Below are positions 21,001-29,381 of a stretch of DNA of 49,508 bases, one piece after another. The notes beneath the pieces were generated by a model that was not told the DNA's origin, made no database searches, and saw only the letters and a program-made list of their open reading frames with translations. How positions within the stretch are numbered: position 1 is the stretch's first letter; each line of letters begins with the position of its first letter. Made by a program: the position numbers and the translations under genes. The DNA comes from Gemmatimonadales bacterium (GTDB lineage: Bacteria; Gemmatimonadota; Gemmatimonadetes; Gemmatimonadales; GWC2-71-9), in assembly GCA_025927545.1 (NCBI GenBank), contig JAICLE010000015.1, positions 1-49,508 on the forward strand, written 5' to 3'.

Positions 21001-21215
21001 ACGCCGATCGGGACCTGGCGGTAGTTGGAGCCATCGGTGGCGTAGAGCGCTCGGCTGCCATCGTCGAACCGCACCTCGCCGCGGAGGCGCGTGCGGAGGG
21101 CGTCGGCCAGAGCGACGGTGTCGAGGGGAGCCCGGGTGCGCGGCGTGTCGTCGGTGTGCTCGCGGGCGAAGCGGCCGGACTCGGCGTCGCGACGGAGCTC
21201 GGTGAGGGAGGTCAT
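18075..21215 (-). CDS. FAD and Fe-S D-lactate dehydrogenase-type oxidoreductase with C-terminal membrane tail
   Basis: A 1046-aa fusion. An FAD-binding type 4 (PP-loop) domain comes first (about 60-270; A-R-G-G-G-T-S-L-A-G-Q), then the FAD-linked oxidase C domain with G-E-H-G-D-G near 555, a two-cluster ferredoxin region ending C-L-A-C-K-G-C-K-H-D-C-P near 690, and a GlpC/CCG part with two C-C-G motifs. Related proteins oxidise D-2-hydroxy acids (D-lactate, glycolate, 2-hydroxyglutarate) and reduce quinone. The position one base after a lactate-racemase homologue favours D-lactate, but this is inference. The last 60 residues are unusual: Arg-rich, then a Gly/Ala hydrophobic stretch (V-V-A-G-A-G-L-V-G-G-L-L-V) and a basic end, resembling a tail anchor. 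Confidence 0.87.
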   Translation of the reverse strand: MTSLTELRRDAESGRFAREHTDDTPRTRAPLDTVALADALRTRLRGEVRFDDGSRALYATDGSNYRQVPIGVVIPRDLDDVIHAMATAREFGAPVLARGGGTSLAGQCCNAAVVMDFSKYMHRVLEVDPARRLARVEPGCVLDDLRSATEPHHLTFGPDPETHTHCVLGGMLGNNSCGVHSLLSAKAGLGLRTSDNTHELSILTYDGVGMRVGATSPDELEAIISGGGRRGEIYARLKALRDRYADEIRRKFPKLPRRVSGYNLDDLLPENGFHVARALVGTESTCVTILEATLHLVPSPAARSLLILGYPDVYSGADHVMELLQYSPTALEGIDELLFEWVRAKGDADANIALLPPGHGWLLLEFGGDSKQDADDQARRVMSALGKQANPPSMKLYDDPREEGMIWKVRQGALGSTAWVPGRPDTWEGWEDSAVPPARVGDYLRDFRDLLAKYNYTTSLYGHLGQGCVHCRIPFDFYTAEGVKQYERFMDEATSLVVRYGGSLSGEHGDGQSRAQFLSKMFGVELVQAFGEFKAIWDPAGRMNPGKIVDPYTITDNLRLGPDYNPPTPRTHFKYPADRSTFSRAALRCVGIGECRREGGQTMCPSYMVTREERHSTRGRARLLWEMLNGEVVTGGWRSEAVKEALDLCLACKGCKHDCPVNVDMATYKAEFLSHYYEGKLRPRHAYAFGWIHIWSRLAAVAPTLANAFSQTPGLRRLLGWAAGVAPERTLPPFAPRSFKRWFRDRPARNATGEPVVLWPDTFNNYFHPETAKAAVEVLEDAGFRVIVPERDMCCGRPLYDYGFLDMAERWLRDILRTMRPEIQAGVPFVVLEPSCGAVFRDELTNLLPNDEDARRLHGQTYLLSEFLQKKAPDYRLPPLRRKALVHGHCHHKAIMGMEDEEAVLKKMGVDFRVPESGCCGMAGAFGFEAGDHYDVAIACGERVLLPEVREAADDTIIVANGFSCREQISQGTDREALHLAQVIQLALRGRAREGRPEAELVRTRARARRRAAVRTTAVVAGAGLVGGLLVRGMKAGRKHRRLTRA

Positions 21216-21216
21216 C

Positions 21217-22515
21217 TCACGCCACCATGTCCGCGACCCGCTCGACTTCCTCGTCGTCCACGACCGGCAGGATGTGCCCGCCGTACCGCAGCACCGCGAC
21301 GGACGCCGACGCGCCCTGCCGCTCGAACGCCAGCGCGAGCGCCTCCTGTGCTGATGTCGCGTAGCGGAACCCGATCCGCTCGGCCTGCTCGCGCGTCACG
21401 CCGGGCGAGACCATGAGGCAGTCGGTCTTGTCCACGATCTGGCAGACGTCCGCCAGGATCGCGACCCCCACCAGGTCGTCCACCTTGCCGTGCTGGACCA
21501 GCTCGACGATGCGCGCGTGCGGCATATACCCGATCTCCAGCAGGTTCTTGTGATTGCTGGCCACGCCTTCCGGGTTGGGCGATACCAGGATCAGCGAGCC
21601 GCCGTCCTTCACCGCCATCGTGCCCGCGTACGGCCCCTTGGCCGACTGCCAGAAGTCCCGGTCGGCGGAATGCGAGTCGATGATGACGATGTCGGCCCGC
21701 GTCGGCAGGTGCGCCGCATACACCTCCCGGGACGTCGTGCAGCCTTCACGATGGGCCTGTACCGCGTCGCCCGTGAAGCACCCCACGATGTGGCGGGCGA
21801 CGTCGTAGACGACATTCACGATGTACGCGAGCCCGGCCAGCCTGGCGGCCTCCTCCATTCGGAGGCGCATCGGATTCTCGGGCACGCCCATCACCGTCTC
21901 GGACATGTGCATCGAGGCTTCCCACTGGTTGCGGTCCATCATCTCGCGGCCCGACACCCCGGGGAAGACGATCTTGGCGCCCCCCGACAATCCCTTGACC
22001 CGGTGTGGCAGGATCGACCCGACCCCGAGCACGAAGTCCACCTCTGCCAGCAGCTTGTTGGCCGTGACGCGCGTGCCGTCGCGCGTGTGGCCGAAGTCGT
22101 GCAGGCTCGACTCGTCGAGATAGTGATGCTCGTGGATGCGGTAGCGGCCGGCAAACTCGCCAAGCTTTTCCCGGATCTCCGCCTCCGTCATGGGGCGGTG
22201 GGTGCCGGGGGCTTGCAGGAATTCGATCGCGTCGTCGGCGATGCCCGCGGCGTGGAGCTCGTCGAGCAGGTGCGGAAGAATCCGGGCGACGGGCGTCATC
22301 CGGGTGCCGTCGTCGATCAGAACGAGGACGCGCTTCCGACCGCGGGCGGCTTCCCGCAGGCGCGGTGCGCCGATCGGGGAGGCGAACCCGTGCCGGAGGA
22401 CCTCGGCCTCGTCCACCTCGAACGTGCGGGGGCTGTAGACGCCCATCAGATTGCGGTCGGGCACCTCGACGGGGGCGATGCCCTCGTAGCCCGGGTAGGG
22501 AAAGTCGATCTTCAC
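21217..22515 (-). CDS. larA: LarA-type nickel-pincer 2-hydroxyacid racemase (lactate racemase homologue)
   Basis: A 432-aa LarA/DUF2088 protein. The residues known from Lactiplantibacillus plantarum LarA are present at nearly the same positions: Asp69 and Arg72 (D-D-G-T-R-M-T-P), His106 (G-T-H-R-P), His171 (P-H-R-V-K-G), Lys181 (S-G-G-A-K, the lysine that carries the nickel-pincer cofactor) and His203. The reaction would be interconversion of L- and D-2-hydroxyacids such as lactate. The maturation genes larB, larC and larE are not in the window and must be elsewhere if the protein is active. LarA homologues act on several 2-hydroxyacids, so lactate is likely but not proven. It lies 3 bp after the TPP enzyme and 1 bp before the FAD/Fe-S dehydrogenase. 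Confidence 0.87.
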   Translation of the reverse strand: MKIDFPYPGYEGIAPVEVPDRNLMGVYSPRTFEVDEAEVLRHGFASPIGAPRLREAARGRKRVLVLIDDGTRMTPVARILPHLLDELHAAGIADDAIEFLQAPGTHRPMTEAEIREKLGEFAGRYRIHEHHYLDESSLHDFGHTRDGTRVTANKLLAEVDFVLGVGSILPHRVKGLSGGAKIVFPGVSGREMMDRNQWEASMHMSETVMGVPENPMRLRMEEAARLAGLAYIVNVVYDVARHIVGCFTGDAVQAHREGCTTSREVYAAHLPTRADIVIIDSHSADRDFWQSAKGPYAGTMAVKDGGSLILVSPNPEGVASNHKNLLEIGYMPHARIVELVQHGKVDDLVGVAILADVCQIVDKTDCLMVSPGVTREQAERIGFRYATSAQEALALAFERQGASASVAVLRYGGHILPVVDDEEVERVADMVA

Positions 22516-22518
22516 GGC

Positions 22519-24309
22519 TCACCCGCGATGCGGGAGATAGCTTTCCGCCACGTTCTTCACCGACTGTTTGATCATGTCCCACCCACCCGGATCGCCCTTG
22601 ACGATCGCCTGGGCGTAGGCTTTGGCCTGGTCGAACGTGATGTGCGGCGGGAGCGGCGGCACCTCGGGATCGGTGTGCGCCTCCACGACCACGGGCCGGT
22701 CGGCACTCAGCGCCGCGCGCCACCCCGGCTCGATCTCCTCCGGGCGCTGCATCCGCACGCCGGCGAGCCCCAGCAGCTCGGCGTAGTGCGCGAACGGAAA
22801 GTCGGGCAGGTCCTGCGAGCCCTCGAACTTCGGGTCGCCCGAGAAGGCGCGCTGCTCCCACGTCACTTGATTCAGGTCGTGGTTGTACAGCACGAGGATG
22901 ATGAGCCGCGGGTCCGACCACTCGCGCCAGTACTTCTCGATCGTGACCAGGCCGTTGATGCCGTTCATCTGCATGGCGCCGTCGCCCACCATGGCGATCA
23001 CGGGCCGGTCGGGGTGGGCGAACTTGGCTGCGATGGCGTACGGCACGCCCGGCCCCATGGTCGCCAGATTCCCCGACAGCGACGCCATCATCCCCGACCG
23101 GATCTTCACGTCCCGGGCGAACCAGTTGGCGGAGGAGCCCGAGTCGCAGGTGAGGATGGCGCGGTCGGGCACCAGGGGCGAGAGCTCCCAAAACACCCGC
23201 TGGGGGTTGATCGGATCGGCCTCGAGCATCGCCCGGGCCTCGAGCACCTTCCACCAGTCCCGGATGTTGTCCTCGATCTCGTCGCGCCAGCCGCGGTCTT
23301 CCTTTCGGCGGAGCAGCGGGATGAGCAGTTGCAGCGTCTCCCGGCTGTGGCCGCAGAGGCTCACCTCCATCGGGTAGCGGAGGCTCAGCATGCGCGGCTT
23401 GATGTCGATCTGCACCCCGCGCGCCTGGCCCAGCTTGGGGAGGAACTCCGAATAGGGGAAGCTGCTGCCGACCATCAGCAGGGTGTCGCAGTCCATCATC
23501 ATGTCCCAGCTCGGCCGGGTGCCGAGCAGACCGATGGCGCCGGTGACGTACGGCAGGTCATCGGGCAGCACCGCTTTCCCCAGCAGCGCCTTGGCGACTC
23601 CGGCGCCGAGCAGCTCGGCCACCTCCGCTACTTCCTCCGACGCGTTGAGCGCGCCCGCCCCCACCAGCATGGCGACCTTCTTGCCTTCGTTCAGCACCCG
23701 CGCGGCGCGGTGCAGATCGGCCTCGGTCGGGATCACCTGCGGCTCCGAGTACCCGATCCCGGTAAACGCGGCACCGTGCACCCGCGGCGCATGCTCCATG
23801 GCGTCCATCTCCTGCACGTCGTTCGGCAGGATGATGCAGGTGACCGTGCGCTCGGCGATCGCGATCCGGAGCGCGCGGTCCACCAGGTGCCGGATCTGGG
23901 CGGGTGTGGACGCCATGTGGACGTACTCGCTCGCCACGTCCTTGAACAGCGAGATGAGGTCCACCTCCTGCTGGAAATCGGCGCCGAGCCCGATGGTGGC
24001 CTGCTGCCCGACGAGCGCGACCACGGGCTGGTGGTCCATCTTCGCGTCGTAGAGCCCGTTGAGCAGGTGGATCGCGCCCGGGCCCGAGGTCGCCATGCAC
24101 ACCCCGACCTGACCGGTGAACTTGGCGTGGGCGCAGGCCATGAACGCCGCGAGCTCCTCGTGGCGCGCCTGCACGAAGGCGATCTTGTCTTTGGCCCGGT
24201 CCAGCGCGCCGATGACGCCGGTGATTCCGTCGCCCGGGTAGCCGAAGATCCGGCGCACGCCCCACTCGTAGAGCCGGTTGACGAGGAAGTCGCTTGCGGT
24301 CTGGGTCAT
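22519..24309 (-). CDS. Thiamine diphosphate enzyme, pyruvate oxidase/acetolactate synthase family
   Basis: A 596-aa ThDP enzyme with the usual three domains. The N-terminal PYR domain has Glu51 in A-R-H-E-E (the residue that activates the cofactor) and G-P-G-A-I-H-L-L-N-G. A central domain follows, and then the C-terminal PP domain with V-G-D-G-A-M-Q-M and, in place of the common Asn-Asn, Y-N-H-D-L-N-Q-V. It is closest in pattern to PoxB-like pyruvate oxidases that decarboxylate pyruvate and pass electrons to quinone; acetolactate synthase and other keto-acid decarboxylases are alternatives. I see no PoxB-type amphipathic C-terminal helix. It lies in the same transcript as the racemase and lactate dehydrogenase-type genes, which supports pyruvate as substrate. 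Confidence 0.85.
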   Translation of the reverse strand: MTQTASDFLVNRLYEWGVRRIFGYPGDGITGVIGALDRAKDKIAFVQARHEELAAFMACAHAKFTGQVGVCMATSGPGAIHLLNGLYDAKMDHQPVVALVGQQATIGLGADFQQEVDLISLFKDVASEYVHMASTPAQIRHLVDRALRIAIAERTVTCIILPNDVQEMDAMEHAPRVHGAAFTGIGYSEPQVIPTEADLHRAARVLNEGKKVAMLVGAGALNASEEVAEVAELLGAGVAKALLGKAVLPDDLPYVTGAIGLLGTRPSWDMMMDCDTLLMVGSSFPYSEFLPKLGQARGVQIDIKPRMLSLRYPMEVSLCGHSRETLQLLIPLLRRKEDRGWRDEIEDNIRDWWKVLEARAMLEADPINPQRVFWELSPLVPDRAILTCDSGSSANWFARDVKIRSGMMASLSGNLATMGPGVPYAIAAKFAHPDRPVIAMVGDGAMQMNGINGLVTIEKYWREWSDPRLIILVLYNHDLNQVTWEQRAFSGDPKFEGSQDLPDFPFAHYAELLGLAGVRMQRPEEIEPGWRAALSADRPVVVEAHTDPEVPPLPPHITFDQAKAYAQAIVKGDPGGWDMIKQSVKNVAESYLPHRG

Positions 24310-24325
24310 GGTGCTGGTTCTCCTT

Positions 24326-25330
24326 TCATTCCCGCATCCACCGTCCCACTCCCCACGCCAGCCCGGCCGCCGCGACTCCCGCGAGCATCGCGGCCCCGCG
24401 ATGCTCCGACGCGCGAAGCTGCAGGCTCCGGTCGTGCGACCACCGGTCGAAGCGGCCGTGCGCCGCCTGATCCCCCGGAACGGTGTCCCACAGATTGTCG
24501 GGGCGCGACGGGTCTTCGGGCTCGTCGGACTGCTGCGAGGCGAACCCCGTGCGTCCGAGATAGTGGTCCAGCAGCCGGGGCGCCACGCGATTGGCGACGA
24601 TCGCCTCGACGGACGGGTAGCCGACGTAGATCTCCGGCCGGTCGTGGTGGGCCGCGTATACCACCGCCTCGGCGCCCACTTCGGGCTGATAGATCCGGCC
24701 GACCGGCTTGGCCCGGTGCGGCAGGCGGTTCTTGACCCAGTCGAACTGCGGCGTGTTGAGCGCCGGCATCTGGACCATGCTGACCCGCACCTTGCTGCCG
24801 TCGTGGTACAGCTCCGACCGGAGCGACTCGGTGAATCCCTGGATGGCGTGCTTGGCCCCGCAGTACGCCGACTGCAGCGGGATGGCGCGGTAGGCGAGCG
24901 CCGAGCCGACCTGCACGATCGCCCCCTGGTCGCGCGGCAGCATCCGCTTGAGCGCGGCCAGCGTGCCGTACACCGTGCCGAGGTAGGTCACCTCCGTGAC
25001 CCGCCGATATTCTTCGGGCAGCATCTTCTTGACCGGCGAGAAGACCGACACCATGGCGTTGTTCACCCAGACATTCAGCGGCCCGAAGTGTTCCTCGACG
25101 GCCGCCGCCGCCGCCTCGACGCGTTCCGCGTCCGAGACGTCGGTGGGCAGCACCAGCGCCTCGCCGCCGAGTGATTCCACCTCGGCGCGGGCCTGCTCGA
25201 GGCGCTCGCGGCTGCGTGAGAGCAGGCCGAGCCTGGCCCCCTGCCGCGCGAACGCCCGCACGATCGCGCGCCCGAGACCGGCGGATGCGCCGGTGACCAC
25301 GACTACTTCCCGCTTGCCGTCTTCCACCAT
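24326..25330 (-). CDS. Short-chain dehydrogenase/reductase with C-terminal transmembrane tail
   Basis: A 334-aa classical SDR: nucleotide-binding T-G-A-S-A-G-L-G at 13-20, N-N at 90-91, and catalytic Ser143, Tyr156 and Lys160 (Y-C-G-A-K). The catalytic domain ends near residue 245. A long extension follows and finishes with a hydrophobic stretch (A-A-M-L-A-G-V-A-A-A-G-L-A-W-G) and a short charged end, typical of a single membrane anchor. The ATG at 25330 starts 1 bp after the glycosidase stop; the downstream gap to the TPP gene is 16 bp. Substrate unknown. Confidence 0.85.
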   Translation of the reverse strand: MVEDGKREVVVVTGASAGLGRAIVRAFARQGARLGLLSRSRERLEQARAEVESLGGEALVLPTDVSDAERVEAAAAAVEEHFGPLNVWVNNAMVSVFSPVKKMLPEEYRRVTEVTYLGTVYGTLAALKRMLPRDQGAIVQVGSALAYRAIPLQSAYCGAKHAIQGFTESLRSELYHDGSKVRVSMVQMPALNTPQFDWVKNRLPHRAKPVGRIYQPEVGAEAVVYAAHHDRPEIYVGYPSVEAIVANRVAPRLLDHYLGRTGFASQQSDEPEDPSRPDNLWDTVPGDQAAHGRFDRWSHDRSLQLRASEHRGAAMLAGVAAAGLAWGVGRWMRE

Positions 25331-25331
25331 G

Positions 25332-27557
25332 TCAATCCGTTCCTTTCGCGCTCGGTGCCTGCTCGCCGGGCTCCACCACGACGTCGATTCCCGTCGGTCC
25401 CACCGTCTGCACCGCCACCGACCCGCCGGGTCCGCGCTCGAGCCTGAGCGTGACCGTGTCCCCGGCCAGCCGGATTCCACCGATCTCGAGCCGGTCCACG
25501 TCGGCCGGCAGCATGGGGTGCACCAGGTGGAGACGCTTCGCGAAGCCGTCCGGCGCGAGACCGAGCAGCACCTGGAGGAGCAGCGGCGTGGCGCCTGCCG
25601 CCCAGGCCTGCGGGTGGCAGGCCACGGGGTAGCGCACCGGGACGTCGAACTCCGCTCGGGAAAACCCGGTGAACAGCTCCGGCAGGCGGAGATGCTCGAA
25701 GCCGAGTGACGCGCTGGTCAGTCCCTCGAAGATGCGCGCCACCGCGTCGCCCCGTCCGTACCGGCGGAAGCCCGCGGCGATGAGCGAGTTGTCGTGCGGC
25801 CAGACTGTGCCGAGGTGATAGCCGATAGGCGTATACCCCCGCTCGGTCGCGGCGAGGGTCCGCACTCCCCAGCCGTTGAACATGTCGTCCGCCATGAGCC
25901 GGTCCACCACGCGACCGGCCTTGTCCTCGTCCGCGATTTCCGTCCACAGCGCCTGCCCGGGATTGGAGGAGACGACCGCGAGCGGCGTCTTGCCCCCATC
26001 GAGCGCGAGCGCGTAGCAGCCGATCCGTTCGACCCAGAAGTCCTGGTTGAACCGGGCCCGGAGGAGCCTGGCCTCCTCTTCCAGCCGCTCCGCGGTGGCG
26101 GCGTCGCCGGAGCGGCGGTAGAGCCCGGCGATCTCCCGCCGCGCGGCATAGGCGTAGCCCTGCACTTCGACCAGGGCGATCGGCGCCTGGGCGATGCGGC
26201 CGTCCGCGTCGACGATGGCGTCGCCCGAGTCCTTCCAGCCCTGGTTGATGAGCGCCCCGCCGGCCGGGCTGCGATACTCGATGTAGCCGTCGCCGTCCAC
26301 GTCCCCGTAGCAGCGCATCCATTCGAGGGCACGCTCGACGTTGGGGCGGAGCTCCTGGAACAGCGAGAGGTCGCCGGTCCAGCTCGCGAGCCGGCCGAGC
26401 ACGATGAGGAACAGCGGCGTGGCGTCCACGGTCCCGTAGTAGGGGGAATGCGGGATGGCGCCGGTCCGGGCCAGCTCGCCGACCCGGAGCTCGTGCAGGA
26501 TCTTCCCCGGCTCCTCGTCGCGCCACGCGTCCTCGCGCGTGCCTTGATAGGACGCCAGCAGCCGCAGGGTGTCCGCGGCCGTGTCCGGGTCGAACGGAAG
26601 CACCTGGAACGCCGCGGTCAGGCTGTCCCGGCCGAAGAGAGTCACGAACCAGGGCACGCCGGCCGCGAAGAACTCGTGGCCGCCGAGCGACGTGCGCAGG
26701 GCATCGAGGTCGGAGAGCGAGCGCGCCACGATCCGGTTGAGCAGCTCGCTGTCGCTCGCCACCCGGACGCCGGCCAGTCGCGTGCCGGAGGCGCGCTCGC
26801 GCGAGTCGCGGACGGCCTCCGCAATGGACAGCCGCACCGTCAGTTGCGCCGATCCGCGGGGGGGCACATGGCAGTGCCAGCCGGCGGCACGCTCCCCCCG
26901 GCGCTCCATACCCGGCGAGAACGCTACGCGCAGGGTGCGGGCGATCCCGTCCGCCCCGTCGTAGCGGAAGACCAGCCGATCCTCGTCCCACTCCGGTGGG
27001 TGGCGGGTACCTTGCCGCTCGGGCAGCAGTCCCCGGACCGTGAAGACGTCCGCGAAGTCGGCGTCGAACCGCACTTCGACGGGTACGTCGACCGGCTCGT
27101 GGCTCCAGTTCCGCAGGGTGAAGCGCTCGTCGAGCCGCAGGGTGGTGCCGTCGAGGGTCCGCTCCCACCGAATCCCCAGGGTCTCCTTGGGGATCCTGTC
27201 CCGCTCGCCAGCCGCGCCGTCCTCGTTGGTCAGCTCGAAGATGGCGTTGCAGCCGGCCTTGGCCGTAGAGCCGAGAACGAGCGGCGCGGCCCCGCCGAGC
27301 TGAAGGCCGTAGGCATTGAGGAAGCGGCAGTCGTGATAGTAGAGGCCGAAGCCGTACCCGGGGCCCGCCGGGACCTGGCCGTCCGGCTGGGTGAGAAAGA
27401 AGACGTCCCCGTCCTTGAGCACCATCGCATCGGCGATGCTCCGCGTCACCGAGGGCGCCGCCCGCGTGAGGACGCGCTTCTTGCGACGGCCCTGTCCGGA
27501 AGGCGCGCCGTGGGGACCCGAGCGGTCGGAAGGCGTGGACTTCGGGGTGGACGTCAC
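25332..27557 (-). CDS. Glycogen-debranching-type glycosidase (amylo-alpha-1,6-glucosidase family)
   Basis: A protein of about 741 aa with an N-terminal beta-domain of the GDE_N_bis type (A-D-A-M-V-L-K-D-G-D-V-F-F-L, then G-L-Y-Y-H-D-C-R-F-L), and a C-terminal six-hairpin (alpha/alpha)6 barrel with P-W-F-V-T-L-F-G-R-D-S-L, H-S-P-Y-Y-G-T-V-D-A-T-P-L-F and the W-P-H-D-N-S-L motif. Relatives hydrolyse alpha-1,6 branches or related alpha-glucosides. No signal peptide. The start is uncertain: GTG at 27557 places the gene after an inverted repeat, while an in-frame GTG at 27644 would put the repeat inside the coding region; neither has a good ribosome site. It is the first gene of the 14-gene minus-strand run. 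Confidence 0.83.
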   Translation of the reverse strand: MTSTPKSTPSDRSGPHGAPSGQGRRKKRVLTRAAPSVTRSIADAMVLKDGDVFFLTQPDGQVPAGPGYGFGLYYHDCRFLNAYGLQLGGAAPLVLGSTAKAGCNAIFELTNEDGAAGERDRIPKETLGIRWERTLDGTTLRLDERFTLRNWSHEPVDVPVEVRFDADFADVFTVRGLLPERQGTRHPPEWDEDRLVFRYDGADGIARTLRVAFSPGMERRGERAAGWHCHVPPRGSAQLTVRLSIAEAVRDSRERASGTRLAGVRVASDSELLNRIVARSLSDLDALRTSLGGHEFFAAGVPWFVTLFGRDSLTAAFQVLPFDPDTAADTLRLLASYQGTREDAWRDEEPGKILHELRVGELARTGAIPHSPYYGTVDATPLFLIVLGRLASWTGDLSLFQELRPNVERALEWMRCYGDVDGDGYIEYRSPAGGALINQGWKDSGDAIVDADGRIAQAPIALVEVQGYAYAARREIAGLYRRSGDAATAERLEEEARLLRARFNQDFWVERIGCYALALDGGKTPLAVVSSNPGQALWTEIADEDKAGRVVDRLMADDMFNGWGVRTLAATERGYTPIGYHLGTVWPHDNSLIAAGFRRYGRGDAVARIFEGLTSASLGFEHLRLPELFTGFSRAEFDVPVRYPVACHPQAWAAGATPLLLQVLLGLAPDGFAKRLHLVHPMLPADVDRLEIGGIRLAGDTVTLRLERGPGGSVAVQTVGPTGIDVVVEPGEQAPSAKGTD

Positions 27558-27579
27558 CAGCGGGCGGGCATGCGGAAGG

Positions 27580-27599
27580 TTGTATTGACTACCATACAA
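27580..27599 (-). promoter_or_regulatory. 20-bp inverted repeat, possible operator upstream of the long operon
   Basis: TTGTAT and ATACAA face each other across an 8-bp spacer, with perfect 6-bp arms. The segment is much richer in A+T than its surroundings and lies between etfA and the glycosidase gene. The symmetry and spacing suit a dimeric transcription factor. No regulator gene is adjacent, so the cognate protein is unknown. Confidence 0.5.
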
Positions 27600-27655
27600 T
27601 GAGATATGCCACGAGGCGGCGGCTCCCGATGTGATGGAACGCACAGCCGCTCGGT

Positions 27656-28630
27656 TTACTGCGCCCCGCGCGCCCTTCGCACTTCCTCGGTGAGTCGCGG
27701 GACGATCTCGAACAGGTCGCCCACGATGCCGTAGTCGGCGGTCTTGAAGATCGGCGCGTCCTTGTCCTTGTTGATCGCGACGATGGTCTTGGCCGTGCGC
27801 ATGCCCGCCAGGTGCTGGATGGCACCCGAGATGCCCACCGCGATGTAGAGGCCCGGGCTCACCGTCTTCCCCGTCTGGCCCACCTGTGCGCCGTGGTCCC
27901 GCCAGCCGGCGTCCACCACCGCGCGACTCGCGCCGACCGCGGCGTTGCCGAAGGCGGCGGCAAGCTCCTCGATCAGCCTGAAGTTGGCCGGCTCCCGGAG
28001 GCCCCGGCCGCCGGAGACCACGACCGCCGCCTCGCTCACGTCGAGCGCCGCCTGGGTGGGCGCCTTGATCTCCCGGACGGTGACCCGCGTGGCGAACGCG
28101 GGCACCTCCACGGTTCCCGCCTCGCCTGCCTTCGGCGACTCGACCGCGGGAAACGTGTTCGGCCGGACCGAGACCACGGCGGGCTCGGCCGTGAGGCGAG
28201 CGCGCTGGAGCGCCTTCCCGGCGTAGACCGGACGGGTCACCGTGACGGCCCCGTCTTCCGCCGCGAGCGCGGTGACGTCGCTGGCGTAGGCGACCTTGAG
28301 CCGGGCGGCCACGCGCGGCGCGAGGTCTCGACCCGTCGACGTGGCGGCAAAGACGATCGCCGCGTACCCGGTGGCGGCCGCGCCGATCGTGGCCGCGAAG
28401 CCGTCCGGCTGATAGAGGCGGAAGTCGGGATGGGTGGCGACGAGCACGTGATCGGCGCCGAAGCGGCCGAGCGAGTCGGCATCCGCCACGGGGCCGGCGG
28501 CAAGTACCAGCGCGTCCACGGTGCCGCCGCTGCCGTCGGCCAGCCGCCGGGCGGCCGCGACCACCTCGCGGGAAACCTTGCGCAGCGCGCCGTCACGCTG
28601 CTCCATCACGGCAAGAATCCGGCTGGCCAC
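27656..28630 (-). CDS. etfA: Electron transfer flavoprotein alpha subunit
   Basis: A 324-aa EtfA. The N-terminal nucleotide-fold domain (about 1-190) is followed by the FAD-binding domain with V-S-G-G-R-G-L near 205, [23 protein letters not shown]-like text (here V-S-P-G-L-Y), [12 protein letters not shown], and [10 protein letters not shown] near the C terminus. With EtfB it accepts electrons from acyl-CoA dehydrogenases and delivers them to ETF-QO. It starts at a GTG 1 bp after the etfB stop. Confidence 0.94.
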   Translation of the reverse strand: MASRILAVMEQRDGALRKVSREVVAAARRLADGSGGTVDALVLAAGPVADADSLGRFGADHVLVATHPDFRLYQPDGFAATIGAAATGYAAIVFAATSTGRDLAPRVAARLKVAYASDVTALAAEDGAVTVTRPVYAGKALQRARLTAEPAVVSVRPNTFPAVESPKAGEAGTVEVPAFATRVTVREIKAPTQAALDVSEAAVVVSGGRGLREPANFRLIEELAAAFGNAAVGASRAVVDAGWRDHGAQVGQTGKTVSPGLYIAVGISGAIQHLAGMRTAKTIVAINKDKDAPIFKTADYGIVGDLFEIVPRLTEEVRRARGAQ

Positions 28631-28631
28631 C

Positions 28632-29381
28632 TCAGAGCACCTTGGCTTCGGTTCGGAGCAGCTCGAGCAGCACGGGCACGGCCTCGACCCCCTCGCCTAC
28701 GATGCGGCCCGGCTGGCGTTCGGGCGGCAGCTCGAGCCCCAGCACCTCGAGGGTGGCGTCGCCCAGCGCGGCGGGCCTGGTTTCCAGCGGCTTCTTCTTG
28801 GCCGCCATGATCCCCTTCAGCGAGGGGAGGCGCGGGTTGTTGAGGCCTTTGTCGCAGGTGATCACCGCGGGCAGCGAACAGGTGGCGACCTCGATACCGC
28901 CTTCGATTTCCCGCTCCGCCTCGACGACCCCGCCGTCGATCGTGAGATGCGCCACGGCGGTGATGCACGGCAGCCCGAGGAGCTCCGCCGTCATGCCACC
29001 GACCTGATGGTTGTAGTCGTCTACCGCGAGCTTGCCGAACAGGATCAGATCGTAGCCGCCCGTGCCGAGCTCCGCCGCGAGCGCCTGCGCGACGGCCAGG
29101 CCGTCGGGGCTCCCTGGGGATTTGAGCAGCACCGCCCGGTCGATGCCCATGGCAAGCGCGGTCCGGAGCGTTTCCGCGGCGCTGTCGCCGCCGAGCGAAT
29201 ACACGACGGTCTCCCCGGCTCCCGCCTTCTCCTTGAGCGCGAGCGCTTCCTCGACCGCGAACTCGTCGTACGGGTTCGGCACGAACTTGAGTCCGGCCTC
29301 GTCGATGCTCTTGCCATCGGCGCCGATCACGATCTTCGAGGTCGTATCCGCCACCCGCTTGAGGCAAACGGCAATCTTCAA
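28632..29381 (-). CDS. etfB: Electron transfer flavoprotein beta subunit
   Basis: A 249-aa EtfB. I choose the TTG at 29381 because the protein then begins K-I-A-V-C-L-K-R-V, as EtfB proteins do, and GGAG lies about 8 nt upstream; an in-frame extension to 29420 lacks conservation. Typical text includes N-P-Y-D-E-F-A-V-E-E-A, G-K-L-A-V-D-D-Y-N-H-Q-V-G and I-M-A-A-K-K-K-P-L-E-T. It binds AMP and forms the ETF heterodimer with EtfA. It is the promoter-proximal gene of the etfBA pair; 138 bp separate it from the next gene upstream. Confidence 0.94.
   Translation of the reverse strand: MKIAVCLKRVADTTSKIVIGADGKSIDEAGLKFVPNPYDEFAVEEALALKEKAGAGETVVYSLGGDSAAETLRTALAMGIDRAVLLKSPGSPDGLAVAQALAAELGTGGYDLILFGKLAVDDYNHQVGGMTAELLGLPCITAVAHLTIDGGVVEAEREIEGGIEVATCSLPAVITCDKGLNNPRLPSLKGIMAAKKKPLETRPAALGDATLEVLGLELPPERQPGRIVGEGVEAVPVLLELLRTEAKVL

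Noticed and set aside
17553-21416. Very long open frames on the + strand opposite the act and dehydrogenase genes (also at 4971-6494, 14066-16846, 21490-24735 and 46818-48509)
   Set aside because: They lie wholly antisense to genes with clear domains, encode Arg/His/Gly-rich text without motifs, and are the expected result of very high GC content.
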